Shown here piece after piece: positions 33,338-41,193 of a stretch of DNA of 64,000 nt (the stretch's first letter is position 1; every line of letters starts with the position of its first letter). The position numbers were made by a program, and so were the translations under genes. This DNA comes from Bacteroidales bacterium (lineage in GTDB: Bacteria > Bacteroidota > Bacteroidia > Bacteroidales > Paludibacteraceae). The notes below the pieces were generated by a model. The model ran no database searches and was not told where the DNA came from. It worked only from the letters and a program-made list of their open reading frames with translations. Where the stretch lies: NCBI GenBank assembly GCA_004557405.1, contig SFDZ01000008.1:22134-86133 (forward strand), given 5' to 3'.

Positions 33338-34945
33338 ATGGAAAACGAAAATGCAATTCAAAATACAAATGCTGAAATCGATGTGAAAGCGTTGCTGCTC
33401 TTTGTGTTGCGCAAATGGTATGTGTTCGCTGTTGCTATCGCAATTTGTTTGGCGATGGTGTCGGGCTATTATTTGTGCACGGCACGGAAGTACGCCACCA
33501 ATGCCACCATCATGTTGCGCAGCGAAAATGCCGGCAGCGCGTTGAGCGGCTTGTCTATCGCCGGATTTACGGCTGCCGATTTGGGCTTGGGTGGTGGTCG
33601 TCAAATCGACAACGAAATCGAAATTCTTCGCTCGCGCCAACTATTGTCGCAGGTGATAAACGAACTCGGCTTGCGCACGACCGTGTACCGCAAATTCAAA
33701 CTGCGTTACGTCGAACAATACAACGAAGCCCCTGTGGAGGTGGTCTATCCTGCCGGATTTGCCGCTACTATGCGCGGTGCCTTGCGCATCGATGTTACCA
33801 AAAAAGACGACGGCACTTATCGCTTGAAATTCAAACGTACCATTTTGGACGACACCGAACGGTTCAAATGCACGGTGGCTTCGCTTGCTGATCCGGTCGA
33901 AACGCCGTGGGGCGCATTCCGCTTTGTCGAGTGGCCGGAACGTATTCCGACGCTTGCCGATCCCGACGAAACAACCTACAAGGTGCGTTTCGTGTTGCTG
34001 AGTCAAAAAAATCAGATTGATGCCTTGGCTAAGGAACTGACGGTGGCGCAAACCAACAAAAAGGCAAATACCATTGCACTGTCGTACACCTCGTCGAGCC
34101 CGCGCAAAAACGAAGCATTGCTCAGCAAAGTAATCGAGCTGTACAATCGAGGCGAATTGGAGGACAAAAACAAAGTGCAATCCGAAACACTCCGTTTCTT
34201 GGACGACCGCTTGGTGCTCATTTCGGACGAATTGCAACAGGCCGAAGTGGATGTCGAAGCCTATAAAAAGAAACGCAATATCGCCGACATCAGCACGCAG
34301 GCGCAGTTGTACATCGAAACGGCCAGCGAATACGAAAAACGCATCGCCGCCGCCGATTTGCAGTACAATTTGGTGTCGTTTGTCGAAAATTATCTGAAAG
34401 AAGCCTCCGATTCCGACCTGATCCCAAGCAATACCGGCGTGCAGGACGAAACGCTTGGTAATATGATGACATCGTACAATACGTTGGTAATGAAGTATTT
34501 GCGCATCAGCCGCTCGACTACCGAAGCAAACCCCGTAGCCGAGCAAGTGTTGGCGCAAATTCGTATGATGCGCGGCAATATTTTGCAAACCATCACAAAT
34601 GTCAAACAGAGCATTCAAATCACCAAACAAGATTTGATGGCGAAAAATAGTGAATTTATGGCGCAAATCAACGATGTGCCGACCTTGGAACGCGAATATG
34701 TCTCCCTCGCCCGCGAACGCGAACTGAAACAAACCGTCTATCTGACTTTGCTCAAACAGCGCGAACTGACACAGATGCAATTAGCCTCGACGACCGAAAC
34801 AGCGCGCGTCATCGACCCTGCTTATACCGCCGAACGCGCCGTGGCTCCAAAATTGTCGGTGCTGCTGTTGGTTGCCTTGATGGGTGGTACGCTGATTGCT
34901 GCAGCATATCTCTACCTGATGAAAATGTTGGGATATATCAAATAA
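33338..34945 (+). CDS. Polysaccharide co-polymerase / chain-length determinant (Wzz-Wzc type, no kinase domain)
   Basis: A 535-residue inner membrane protein with a transmembrane helix at ~27-47, a long periplasmic part with a Wzz domain (early, around ATIMLRSENAGS), coiled-coil helices (~255-440), and a GNVR-type segment before the second helix (VPTLEREYVSLARERELKQ). The second helix (~507-528) is followed by only a few residues. Wzc-like proteins of Bacteroidota usually carry a cytoplasmic tyrosine kinase there; it is absent, and a terminator follows. The protein would control chain length and connect polymerisation to the Wza-type channel. Confidence 0.88.
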   Translation: MENENAIQNTNAEIDVKALLLFVLRKWYVFAVAIAICLAMVSGYYLCTARKYATNATIMLRSENAGSALSGLSIAGFTAADLGLGGGRQIDNEIEILRSRQLLSQVINELGLRTTVYRKFKLRYVEQYNEAPVEVVYPAGFAATMRGALRIDVTKKDDGTYRLKFKRTILDDTERFKCTVASLADPVETPWGAFRFVEWPERIPTLADPDETTYKVRFVLLSQKNQIDALAKELTVAQTNKKANTIALSYTSSSPRKNEALLSKVIELYNRGELEDKNKVQSETLRFLDDRLVLISDELQQAEVDVEAYKKKRNIADISTQAQLYIETASEYEKRIAAADLQYNLVSFVENYLKEASDSDLIPSNTGVQDETLGNMMTSYNTLVMKYLRISRSTTEANPVAEQVLAQIRMMRGNILQTITNVKQSIQITKQDLMAKNSEFMAQINDVPTLEREYVSLARERELKQTVYLTLLKQRELTQMQLASTTETARVIDPAYTAERAVAPKLSVLLLVALMGGTLIAAAYLYLMKMLGYIK

Positions 34946-34971
34946 GCGAAAATACACCATATTTATATATA

Positions 34972-35009
34972 GGCTGTCGTGCTTTGGTGCGGCAGCCTTG
35001 CTTTTTTTT
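34972..35009 (+). terminator. Intrinsic terminator of rmlB-wza-wzz
   Basis: GGCTGTCG pairs with CGGCAGCC (one mismatch) across a GC-containing loop, followed by TTG and eight T, about 27 nt after the stop codon. Confidence 0.8.
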
Positions 35010-35072
35010 GCTGTTCAAAAAGTTTTTCTTGAAAAAATCGAAAAAATGCTTGTTTGTCAATAAAAAAAGTTG

Positions 35073-35080
35073 TACCTTTG
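35073..35080 (+). promoter_or_regulatory. Promoter of rplM-rpsI
   Basis: TACCTTTG with TTG 20 nt upstream. It predicts a leader of about 135 nt before the rplM start. Confidence 0.8.
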
Positions 35081-35113
35081 CAGTCCCAAATATTATCCAA
35101 ATTTTAGAAGGCT

Positions 35114-35178
35114 CGTTTTCGGTCGGTTCAGCCTCGACAAGTGTGAATTAGCCCGCACTAAATAGGGACAACGAAACG
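35114..35178 (+). promoter_or_regulatory. Structured leader of rplM-rpsI, candidate autoregulatory element
   Basis: CGTTTTCG (35114-35121) can pair with CGAAACG (35172-35178, one bulge). This encloses two hairpins: GTCG/CGAC (35122-35138) and AGTGTG/CGCACT (35140-35159, loop of 8). A three-way junction in the leader of an r-protein operon suggests feedback control by L13 or S9, as known for other r-protein leaders. Not tested here. Confidence 0.5.
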
Positions 35179-35222
35179 GCAGAAGTGAGCAATGTGAAAT
35201 TTTCAAAAAAACAAAAATAGTT

Positions 35223-35678
35223 GTGGATACATTAAGTTTTAAGACAGTTTCGGCCAATTCGGCTACTGTAAACAAAGAGTGGGTGTTGGTAGATGCTACC
35301 GATATGGTACTCGGTCGCATGGCCTCGAAAGTGGCAAAATTGCTGCGTGGCAAATACAAACCCAATTTTACGCCTCACGTTGATTGTGGCGACAATGTGA
35401 TTATTATCAATGCCGACAAAGTGCGCCTGACAGGCAAAAAATGGACTGATCGCGAATATCTGACCTATTCGTTGTATCCGGGCGGACAACGTTCGCAAAG
35501 CCCTGCCGACATTTTCGAAAAAAGCCCTGTTCGCTTGGTCGAAAAAGTGGTGAAAGGTATGCTGCCCAAAAATAAATTGGCAGCCAAATTGATGGACAAC
35601 CTGCATGTATATGCCGGTGCCGAACACCCGCACGAGGCTCAAACACCCAAAGTAATAGATTTAAATTCAATTAAATGA
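35223..35678 (+). CDS. rplM: 50S ribosomal protein L13
   Basis: uL13 is an early-assembly protein of the large subunit. The 151-residue product is canonical for the phylum (WVLVDATDMVLGRMASKVAK; NFTPHVDCGDNVIIINADK; VVKGMLPKNKLAAKLM). The start is GTG 35223: the resulting MDTLSFKTVSAN matches the start of other Bacteroidales L13 proteins, and no nearby ATG fits. It is followed by rpsI, the usual partner, 8 nt after the stop. Confidence 0.96.
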   Translation: MDTLSFKTVSANSATVNKEWVLVDATDMVLGRMASKVAKLLRGKYKPNFTPHVDCGDNVIIINADKVRLTGKKWTDREYLTYSLYPGGQRSQSPADIFEKSPVRLVEKVVKGMLPKNKLAAKLMDNLHVYAGAEHPHEAQTPKVIDLNSIK

Positions 35679-35686
35679 TTTCGAAT

Positions 35687-36073
35687 ATGGAAGTAGTAAA
35701 TGCAGTAGGAAGAAGAAAAGCGGCAGTTGCTCGCGTATTCGTTGCTCCGGGAAACGGTAAAATCGTTATCAATAAACGCGATTTGGAAACATATTTTCCG
35801 TCGGCTATGCTTCAGTTTGTGGTTAAACAACCGCTGAACAAATTGGACGTTGCCGAAAAGTATGACGTACGCGTCAACCTCGTTGGCGGCGGTTTCAAAG
35901 GTCAGGCCGAAGCCTTGCGCTTGGCTATCGCACGCGCCTTGGTAAAAATCAATGCCGAAGATAAATCCGCATTGAAACAAGCCGGATTCCTGACACGCGA
36001 CTCGCGCGAAGTGGAACGCAAAAAACCGGGTCGCCCAAAAGCACGCAAACGTTTCCAATTCTCCAAACGTTAA
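35687..36073 (+). CDS. rpsI: 30S ribosomal protein S9
   Basis: uS9 contacts P-site tRNA with its C-terminal tail. The 128-residue product has NAVGRRKAAVARVFV at the start, GGGFKGQAEALRLAIARAL in the middle and the conserved KKPGRPKARKRFQFSKR tail. ATG 35687 (MEVVNAVG) matches the family start; an ATG 12 nt upstream overlaps the rplM stop but adds residues not seen in homologues. Co-transcribed with rplM. Confidence 0.96.
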   Translation: MEVVNAVGRRKAAVARVFVAPGNGKIVINKRDLETYFPSAMLQFVVKQPLNKLDVAEKYDVRVNLVGGGFKGQAEALRLAIARALVKINAEDKSALKQAGFLTRDSREVERKKPGRPKARKRFQFSKR

Positions 36074-36088
36074 TTTGCTTGCATCGCT

Positions 36089-36124
36089 ATTTGTGGGAGC
36101 GACTTCGCGTCGCTGCCCGCAAAT
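36089..36124 (+). promoter_or_regulatory. Strong hairpin between rpsI and rpsB
   Basis: ATTTGTGGGAGCGAC pairs with GTCGCTGCCCGCAAAT (one bulged base, one G-U) around TTCGC. There is no T-run, so it is not a classical terminator. It may be an rpsB leader element or an mRNA processing or stability element. Confidence 0.5.
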
Positions 36125-36238
36125 TTACGATATATCTTGTTTAGTATCTAAATCATTTAGACTTGCCTTGCGCAACTACTTGATGATTGCTTGACAAAAA
36201 GTAAAAAAGAAGGTAAACAAACAAAAAACAAAAAAACA

Positions 36239-37048
36239 ATGCCAAGAACAAATTTTCAAGAATTGCTGGATGCAGGTGCTCATTTCGGACACCTCAAACG
36301 CAAATGGAATCCGGCCATGGCGCCCTACATCTTTATGGAGCGCAACGGAATCCACATTATCGACCTGCACAAAACGGTCGCTAAAATTGACGAAGCCGCC
36401 GAGGCTATGAAAAATTTTGCCCGCATGGGTAAACGCGTACTCTTTGTTGCTACCAAAAAACAGGCCAAACAAGTAGTGGCCGAAAAAGCAGCCGAAGCCG
36501 GTATGCCTTTCATCACCGAACGTTGGGCCGGTGGTATGTTGACCAACTTCCCGACCATTCGCAAGGCTGTCAAAAAGATGGATGCCATCGACAAAATGTC
36601 AACCGACGGCACTTTTGCAAACTTGTCGAAACGCGAGAAATTGCAAATCATGCGTCAACGTGCCAAGTTGGAGAAAAACTTGGGCTCTATTGCCGATTTG
36701 ACCAAACTGCCGGCTGCTTTGTTTGTTGTCGATGTGATGAAAGAGAACATCGCTGTGGCCGAAGCACAACGTTTGGGTATTCCGGTGTTCGGTATTGTCG
36801 ATACCAACTCGAATCCGAACGGCATCGATTATGTAATTCCGGCTAACGATGACGCCACCAAATCTATCGAAATTATCCTGACTGCCATGGTTGATGCTTT
36901 GAAAGAAGGCATGCAAGAACGCAAGTTGGAAAAATCGGAAGAGGATGGCGAAGAAATGCCCGAAATCAAAGAAAGACGCACCCGCGCCAAACGCGCTGTC
37001 AAAGAAGCCGATAGCGCTGAAGAGGCTCCGGCTGCATCCGAAGAGTAA
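36239..37048 (+). CDS. rpsB: 30S ribosomal protein S2
   Basis: uS2 joins the small subunit late and is needed to recruit S1-like functions. The 269-residue product has FQELLDAGAHFGHLKRKWNP, ERWAGGMLTNFPTI and FGIVDTNSNPNGIDYVIPAN, plus an acidic/basic tail (~225-269) common in Bacteroidota S2. ATG 36239 is the family start; an in-frame TTG 48 nt upstream is rejected. tsf follows, as in most bacteria. Confidence 0.96.
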   Translation: MPRTNFQELLDAGAHFGHLKRKWNPAMAPYIFMERNGIHIIDLHKTVAKIDEAAEAMKNFARMGKRVLFVATKKQAKQVVAEKAAEAGMPFITERWAGGMLTNFPTIRKAVKKMDAIDKMSTDGTFANLSKREKLQIMRQRAKLEKNLGSIADLTKLPAALFVVDVMKENIAVAEAQRLGIPVFGIVDTNSNPNGIDYVIPANDDATKSIEIILTAMVDALKEGMQERKLEKSEEDGEEMPEIKERRTRAKRAVKEADSAEEAPAASEE

Positions 37049-37071
37049 TTTCGTTATTCATTTATGACACG

Positions 37072-37117
37072 AAGGCGTCGCAGACACGTGATGAACTGTG
37101 TTGTGTGGCGCCTTTTT
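37072..37117 (+). terminator. Possible attenuator between rpsB and tsf
   Basis: AAGGCG (37072-37077) can pair with CGCCTT (37109-37114), with further partial pairing inside, followed by TTT. It may cause partial termination between rpsB and tsf. Confidence 0.45.
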
Positions 37118-37153
37118 ATAAAAAGTATTAACCAATAAAAAACATAAAACATT

Positions 37154-38143
37154 ATGGCTGTAACTTTAACAGATATTAAAAAATTGCGCGATATCACCGG
37201 CGCAGGTATGATGGACGTCAAAAAAGCACTCGAAGAGGCTAATGGCGATTTTGAGGAGGCAAAAAATTTGCTCCGCAAACGTGGTCAAGCCATTGCTGCC
37301 AAACGCTCGGATCGTGAAGCATCGGAAGGATGCGTGCTTGCAAAAGCAGAAAACGGGTTTGGCTGTATCGTTGCCGTAAAATGCGAAACCGATTTCGTGG
37401 CCAAAAACGCTGATTTCGTGAATATGGTTAAACGTATTCTCGACATTGCGCTGGCCGAAAAACCTGCCGACCTCGAAGCATTGAAGGCTCTGAAAGCCGG
37501 CGATTTGACGGTAGAGGCTCTTGTAACCGAACGTTCGGGTGTAACCGGCGAAAAGATGGAATTGAGCGACTATGCTTTCATCGCTGCTCCGAAAGTCGAT
37601 GCCTACAACCACCTTGGCAACAAATTGTCGTCGTTGGTGGCTGCCGATGCTGCCGATGCCGACCAAGATACGGTACACGGTGTCAATATGCAGGTGGCTT
37701 CGATGGCACCGGTGGCTTTGGATGCCGACCATGTGGCTCAGGAAGTGAAAGACCGTGAGTTGGCGGTTGCAACCGAGAAAACCAAACAAGACGAGGTGAA
37801 CAAGGCTATCGAAAATGCTTTGCGTAAAGCCGGCATCAATCCGGCACATGCCGATAGCGAAGACCACATCGAGTCGAACACGGCCAAAGGCTGGCTGACA
37901 CCGGAACAGGCACAAGTGGCGCGCGACATTCGCGCAAACGTTCCTGCCGAAGCCGCTGCCAATTTCAATATGAAGAAGATTGAAATGATTGCACAAGGAC
38001 GTCTGCAGAAATTCTTGAAAGAATCGACTTTGGTTGAACAACAATACATTATGTCGGAATCGAAAGAGTTGGTTAAGGACGTTTTGAAAAAAGCCGGCGT
38101 GAATATTATCGACTTCAAACGTGTAACTTTGAACGACGAATAA
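37154..38143 (+). CDS. tsf: Elongation factor Ts
   Basis: EF-Ts is the nucleotide exchange factor for EF-Tu. The 329-residue protein has the N-terminal UBA-like domain (ITGAGMMDVKKALEEANGDF), the conserved VKCETDFVAKNADFV core motif and the C-terminal dimerisation part (LVEQQYI). Bacteroidota EF-Ts often carries extra sequence between subdomains, and the 190-260 region here fits that. It follows rpsB by 105 nt and is closed by a strong terminator. Confidence 0.96.
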   Translation: MAVTLTDIKKLRDITGAGMMDVKKALEEANGDFEEAKNLLRKRGQAIAAKRSDREASEGCVLAKAENGFGCIVAVKCETDFVAKNADFVNMVKRILDIALAEKPADLEALKALKAGDLTVEALVTERSGVTGEKMELSDYAFIAAPKVDAYNHLGNKLSSLVAADAADADQDTVHGVNMQVASMAPVALDADHVAQEVKDRELAVATEKTKQDEVNKAIENALRKAGINPAHADSEDHIESNTAKGWLTPEQAQVARDIRANVPAEAAANFNMKKIEMIAQGRLQKFLKESTLVEQQYIMSESKELVKDVLKKAGVNIIDFKRVTLNDE

Positions 38144-38160
38144 GCGTGTAGGCGCATTGT

Positions 38161-38195
38161 AAACCGCACTGAACCAAAAAACAGTGCGGTTTTTT
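38161..38195 (+). terminator. Intrinsic terminator of rpsB-tsf
   Basis: AAACCGCACTG pairs perfectly with CAGTGCGGTTT around an A-rich loop, then TTTT; 18 nt after the tsf stop. Confidence 0.92.
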
Positions 38196-38292
38196 GTTGC
38201 GACCGGCTCGATTTTTGCAAAAAAAATGATGGTTGATGCAACGTTTTGCGAGCGTGCTGCATCTTACTATCGGACTGATTATTTATTGTAGC

Positions 38293-39333
38293 ATGGAATT
38301 GAAATTTACGGCTCAGCAAATTGCGGATTTTCTGCAAGGAGAAGTTATTGGAAATAAGGAAGTTACCGTCGGCGAGTTGTCGAAAATAGAGGAAGGCCGC
38401 CCCGGTACGCTGACATTCTTGTCGAACCCGAAATATACGCATTTTATTTATACAACCAAGGCTGATATCGTGTTGGTGGACAAAACGTTTGTGCCGGAAC
38501 AACCTATATCGGCCACGCTGATAAAGGTTGACAGCGCGTATCAATCGTTGGCAAAGTTGCTGCAATTGGTCGATTCGTTGAAACCAAATAAAACCGGCGT
38601 GCATGCCACGGCCGTGGTGCCCGATTCGGCTGTGATAGGCGAAAATGTTTATATCGGTGCGTATGCCGTTGTGGGCGAAAATGTGCATATTGGCAACAAT
38701 GTGAAAATCTATCCGCATGTATTTTTGGACGATAATGTGCGTGTGGGCGATGATAGCGTGCTGTATGCGCATGTGTCGGTGTACGAGAATTGCGAGATAG
38801 GTAAACGCTGCATCATACATGCCGGCGCGGTGTTGGGTGCCGATGGATTTGGGTTTGCTCCCGATGCCGAAGGGCGGTACAATAAAATTCCGCAAATTGG
38901 CAACGTCAAACTCGACGATGACATTGAGATTGGTGCAAATACGACAATCGATTGTGCCACAATGGGTTCGACGCATATTCATTCCGGCGTCAAAATTGAC
39001 AATTTGTGCCAAATAGCGCACAATGTGGAGATTGGCGACCACACGGCGATGGCAGCGCAGTCGGGCATTGCCGGTTCGACCAAGGTGGGCAAACATTGCG
39101 TGTTTGCCGGTCAGGTGGGCGTGGTAGGCCATATCACCGTAGCCGATGGCAATGTGTTTGGCGCAAAAACGGGTGTTAATTCGTCGATAGCCGAGCCTGG
39201 CAAGCAGTGGCAAGGTTGGCCTATAATGCCGGCTATGCAGTTCCGACGTGCGGCCGTATTGTATCGTCAGTTGCCGGAACTTGTTCACCGTATTGCCGAT
39301 TTGGAGAAACAGATAAACGCATTGAAAAAATAA
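38293..39333 (+). CDS. lpxD: UDP-3-O-(3-hydroxyacyl)glucosamine N-acyltransferase
   Basis: LpxD adds the second 3-hydroxyacyl chain in lipid A synthesis. The 346-residue protein has the N-terminal uridine-binding domain (~1-100, EEGRPGTLTFLSNPKYTHFI), then a left-handed beta-helix of hexapeptide repeats (~105-300) with the conserved GADGFGFAPD and catalytic-His region QIAHNVEIG, and a C-terminal helix. ATG 38293 is chosen over an in-frame ATG 60 nt upstream that would add non-homologous residues. First gene of lpxD-lpxC-lpxA. A weak GATTTTTG box near 38212 may be its promoter. Confidence 0.94.
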   Translation: MELKFTAQQIADFLQGEVIGNKEVTVGELSKIEEGRPGTLTFLSNPKYTHFIYTTKADIVLVDKTFVPEQPISATLIKVDSAYQSLAKLLQLVDSLKPNKTGVHATAVVPDSAVIGENVYIGAYAVVGENVHIGNNVKIYPHVFLDDNVRVGDDSVLYAHVSVYENCEIGKRCIIHAGAVLGADGFGFAPDAEGRYNKIPQIGNVKLDDDIEIGANTTIDCATMGSTHIHSGVKIDNLCQIAHNVEIGDHTAMAAQSGIAGSTKVGKHCVFAGQVGVVGHITVADGNVFGAKTGVNSSIAEPGKQWQGWPIMPAMQFRRAAVLYRQLPELVHRIADLEKQINALKK

Positions 39334-39376
39334 AAATGAAACGTGGCAAGCATTGACTTGTCGATTGATTAAGTAT

Positions 39377-40282
39377 ATGAAACAGAGAACGATAGGCGCA
39401 CCGTTTACGCTGCAAGGCAAGGGATTGCATACCGGATTACACATCGAGATGCATGTGAAACCGGCTGCCGAGGATACGGGAATTGTTATCAAACGTGTCG
39501 ATTTGCCGGCGCAACCGTGCGTGGCGGCTTTGGCCGAATATGTAACCGAAACAACGCGTGGCACAGTGTTGCGTAGCGGCGATGTGCAGGTTGGAACCGT
39601 GGAACATGGTTTGGCAGCGTTGTATGCCGCCGGCATCGATAATTGTTTGATAGAGGTGAATGCGCCCGAATTTCCGATTTTGGATGGAAGCGCAAAAATC
39701 TATATGGAACAGTTGGCCAAAGTAGGCGTAGTGGAACAAAATCGGGAGAAAAATTATTTGGTCATCGACCATAAAATTGTTTACGAGGCACCGAATGGTG
39801 TATCGCGTATTGAGATTGTGCCGGCCGACACCTTTGCGCTCGAAGTCGAAATCGAGTTCGATTCGTCGGTTTTGGGGCGCCAAGTGGCAAGCATCGACAA
39901 TCTGGCGACCTTTGCCGACGAGGTGGCACCGTGTCGCACGTTTGTGTTTGTGCGCGAGTTGGAACCGCTGCTGAAGATGAACCTGATTCGTGGTGGCGAT
40001 TTGACCAATGCACTTGTGATTTATGACAAACCGGTGGCACACGAGGAATTGCAACGCTTGTCCGATTTGTTGGGACAGCCGTGTCCGCAGGTCGATGCGT
40101 TGGGATATTTGAATGCCGATTTGCGTTTCGAAAATGAGCCTGCACGGCACAAATTGCTCGATTTGATAGGCGATTTGTCGTTGGTGGGACGCCCGATTTT
40201 GGGTAAAGTTGTGGCTTATCATCCCGGGCACAGCGTCAATACGGCATTGAGTAAACATATCAGACAAACGTTGTGCAAATAA
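39377..40282 (+). CDS. lpxC: UDP-3-O-acyl-N-acetylglucosamine deacetylase, without the usual FabZ fusion
   Basis: LpxC is the zinc deacetylase that commits the cell to lipid A synthesis. The 301-residue product has SGKGLHTG-like QGKGLHTGLH, the zinc-ligand VEHGLAALYAAGIDNCLIEV, the catalytic NAPEFPILDGS, RTFVFVRELEPLL, and the C-terminal zinc/catalytic RHKLLDLIGDL and GHSVN. In most Bacteroidota LpxC is fused to FabZ (~460 residues). Here the frame stops just after LpxC and no FabZ sequence follows before lpxA, 34 nt away. Translation is taken from ATG 39377, which matches homologues. Confidence 0.94.
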   Translation: MKQRTIGAPFTLQGKGLHTGLHIEMHVKPAAEDTGIVIKRVDLPAQPCVAALAEYVTETTRGTVLRSGDVQVGTVEHGLAALYAAGIDNCLIEVNAPEFPILDGSAKIYMEQLAKVGVVEQNREKNYLVIDHKIVYEAPNGVSRIEIVPADTFALEVEIEFDSSVLGRQVASIDNLATFADEVAPCRTFVFVRELEPLLKMNLIRGGDLTNALVIYDKPVAHEELQRLSDLLGQPCPQVDALGYLNADLRFENEPARHKLLDLIGDLSLVGRPILGKVVAYHPGHSVNTALSKHIRQTLCK

Positions 40283-40316
40283 TTAAACATAAGACATCAC
40301 TAAAACAAAAATTACT

Positions 40317-41096
40317 ATGACTCAACCATTTGCATGTATTCATCCGGATGCTAAAATTGCGGAAAATGTGGTGATTGAACCTTTTTGCGTCATCGAAAAG
40401 AATGTTACGATTGGCGCCGGTACGCATATCGGACCGAATGTAACGATTTACGAGAATACGGTTATCGGCGAGAATTGCCGGATTTTTCCTGGAGCCGTTG
40501 TGGGCGCCATTCCGCAGGATTTGAAGTTCAAAGGCGAGCAGACTTATACGATTATCGGCAATAATACGACGTTGCGCGAGTGTGTTACAGTGCATCGTGG
40601 CACGGCGTCGAAAGGGAAAACCGTCATTGGCGATAATTGCTTGGTGATGGCCTATTGTCATGTGGCGCACGATTGTCATTTGAATAACAACATCATCATG
40701 TCGAATGCCACGCAATTGGCCGGCGAGGTGGTGGTCGATGATTTTGTGGTGATAGGCGGAGGCACTTTGGTACATCAGTTTACGCACATCGGCAAACATG
40801 TGATGGTGCAGGGTGGTTCGCGCATCAACAAGGACATTCCGCCGTATATTATTGCTGCGCGCGAGCCGATTTCGTACGCCGGCGTCAATTCGATAGGTTT
40901 GCGGCGTCGCGGTTTCAGTAACGAGCAAATTCAGAATGTGCAGGATATGTATCGTATGATATTTCAGTCGGATATGAATGTGTCGCAGGCTGTGGAGGCT
41001 ATCGAGACTTCGTTTCCGGCCACGCCCGAACGCGACGAAGTTATCTTGTTTGTGCGTAATTCGCCGCGCGGTATCCTGAAAGGCTATTCGCGATAA
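40317..41096 (+). CDS. lpxA: Acyl-ACP:UDP-N-acetylglucosamine O-acyltransferase
   Basis: LpxA catalyses the first lipid A step. The 259-residue protein is a hexapeptide-repeat left-handed beta-helix (~1-190) with AIPQDLKFKGE, the catalytic-His region MAYCHVAHDCHL and GGGTLVHQFTHIG, then a C-terminal helical domain (RRRGFSNEQIQNVQDMYRMI). All family landmarks are present. It ends the lpxD-lpxC-lpxA unit; a terminator follows after 28 nt. Confidence 0.95.
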   Translation: MTQPFACIHPDAKIAENVVIEPFCVIEKNVTIGAGTHIGPNVTIYENTVIGENCRIFPGAVVGAIPQDLKFKGEQTYTIIGNNTTLRECVTVHRGTASKGKTVIGDNCLVMAYCHVAHDCHLNNNIIMSNATQLAGEVVVDDFVVIGGGTLVHQFTHIGKHVMVQGGSRINKDIPPYIIAAREPISYAGVNSIGLRRRGFSNEQIQNVQDMYRMIFQSDMNVSQAVEAIETSFPATPERDEVILFVRNSPRGILKGYSR

Positions 41097-41124
41097 ATTT
41101 CACTTGTGCGGACATATATAAACG

Positions 41125-41157
41125 AAATCGCCCTGAATAACATTCGGGGCGATTTTT
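41125..41157. terminator. Bidirectional terminator between lpxA and the five-gene envelope operon
   Basis: AAATCGCCC pairs with GGGCGATTT around a 13-nt loop, with T- and A-runs on both flanks. It lies between convergent lpxA and the gene ending at 41194. Confidence 0.85.
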
Positions 41158-41193
41158 GTGTTTGTATGATAAAACGATGTCGTGATTGACGGT

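Noticed and set aside
37738..39636. Long minus-strand frame of 632 codons across tsf and lpxD
   Set aside because: It crosses several plus-strand genes and a terminator with no homology; it is an antisense by-product.
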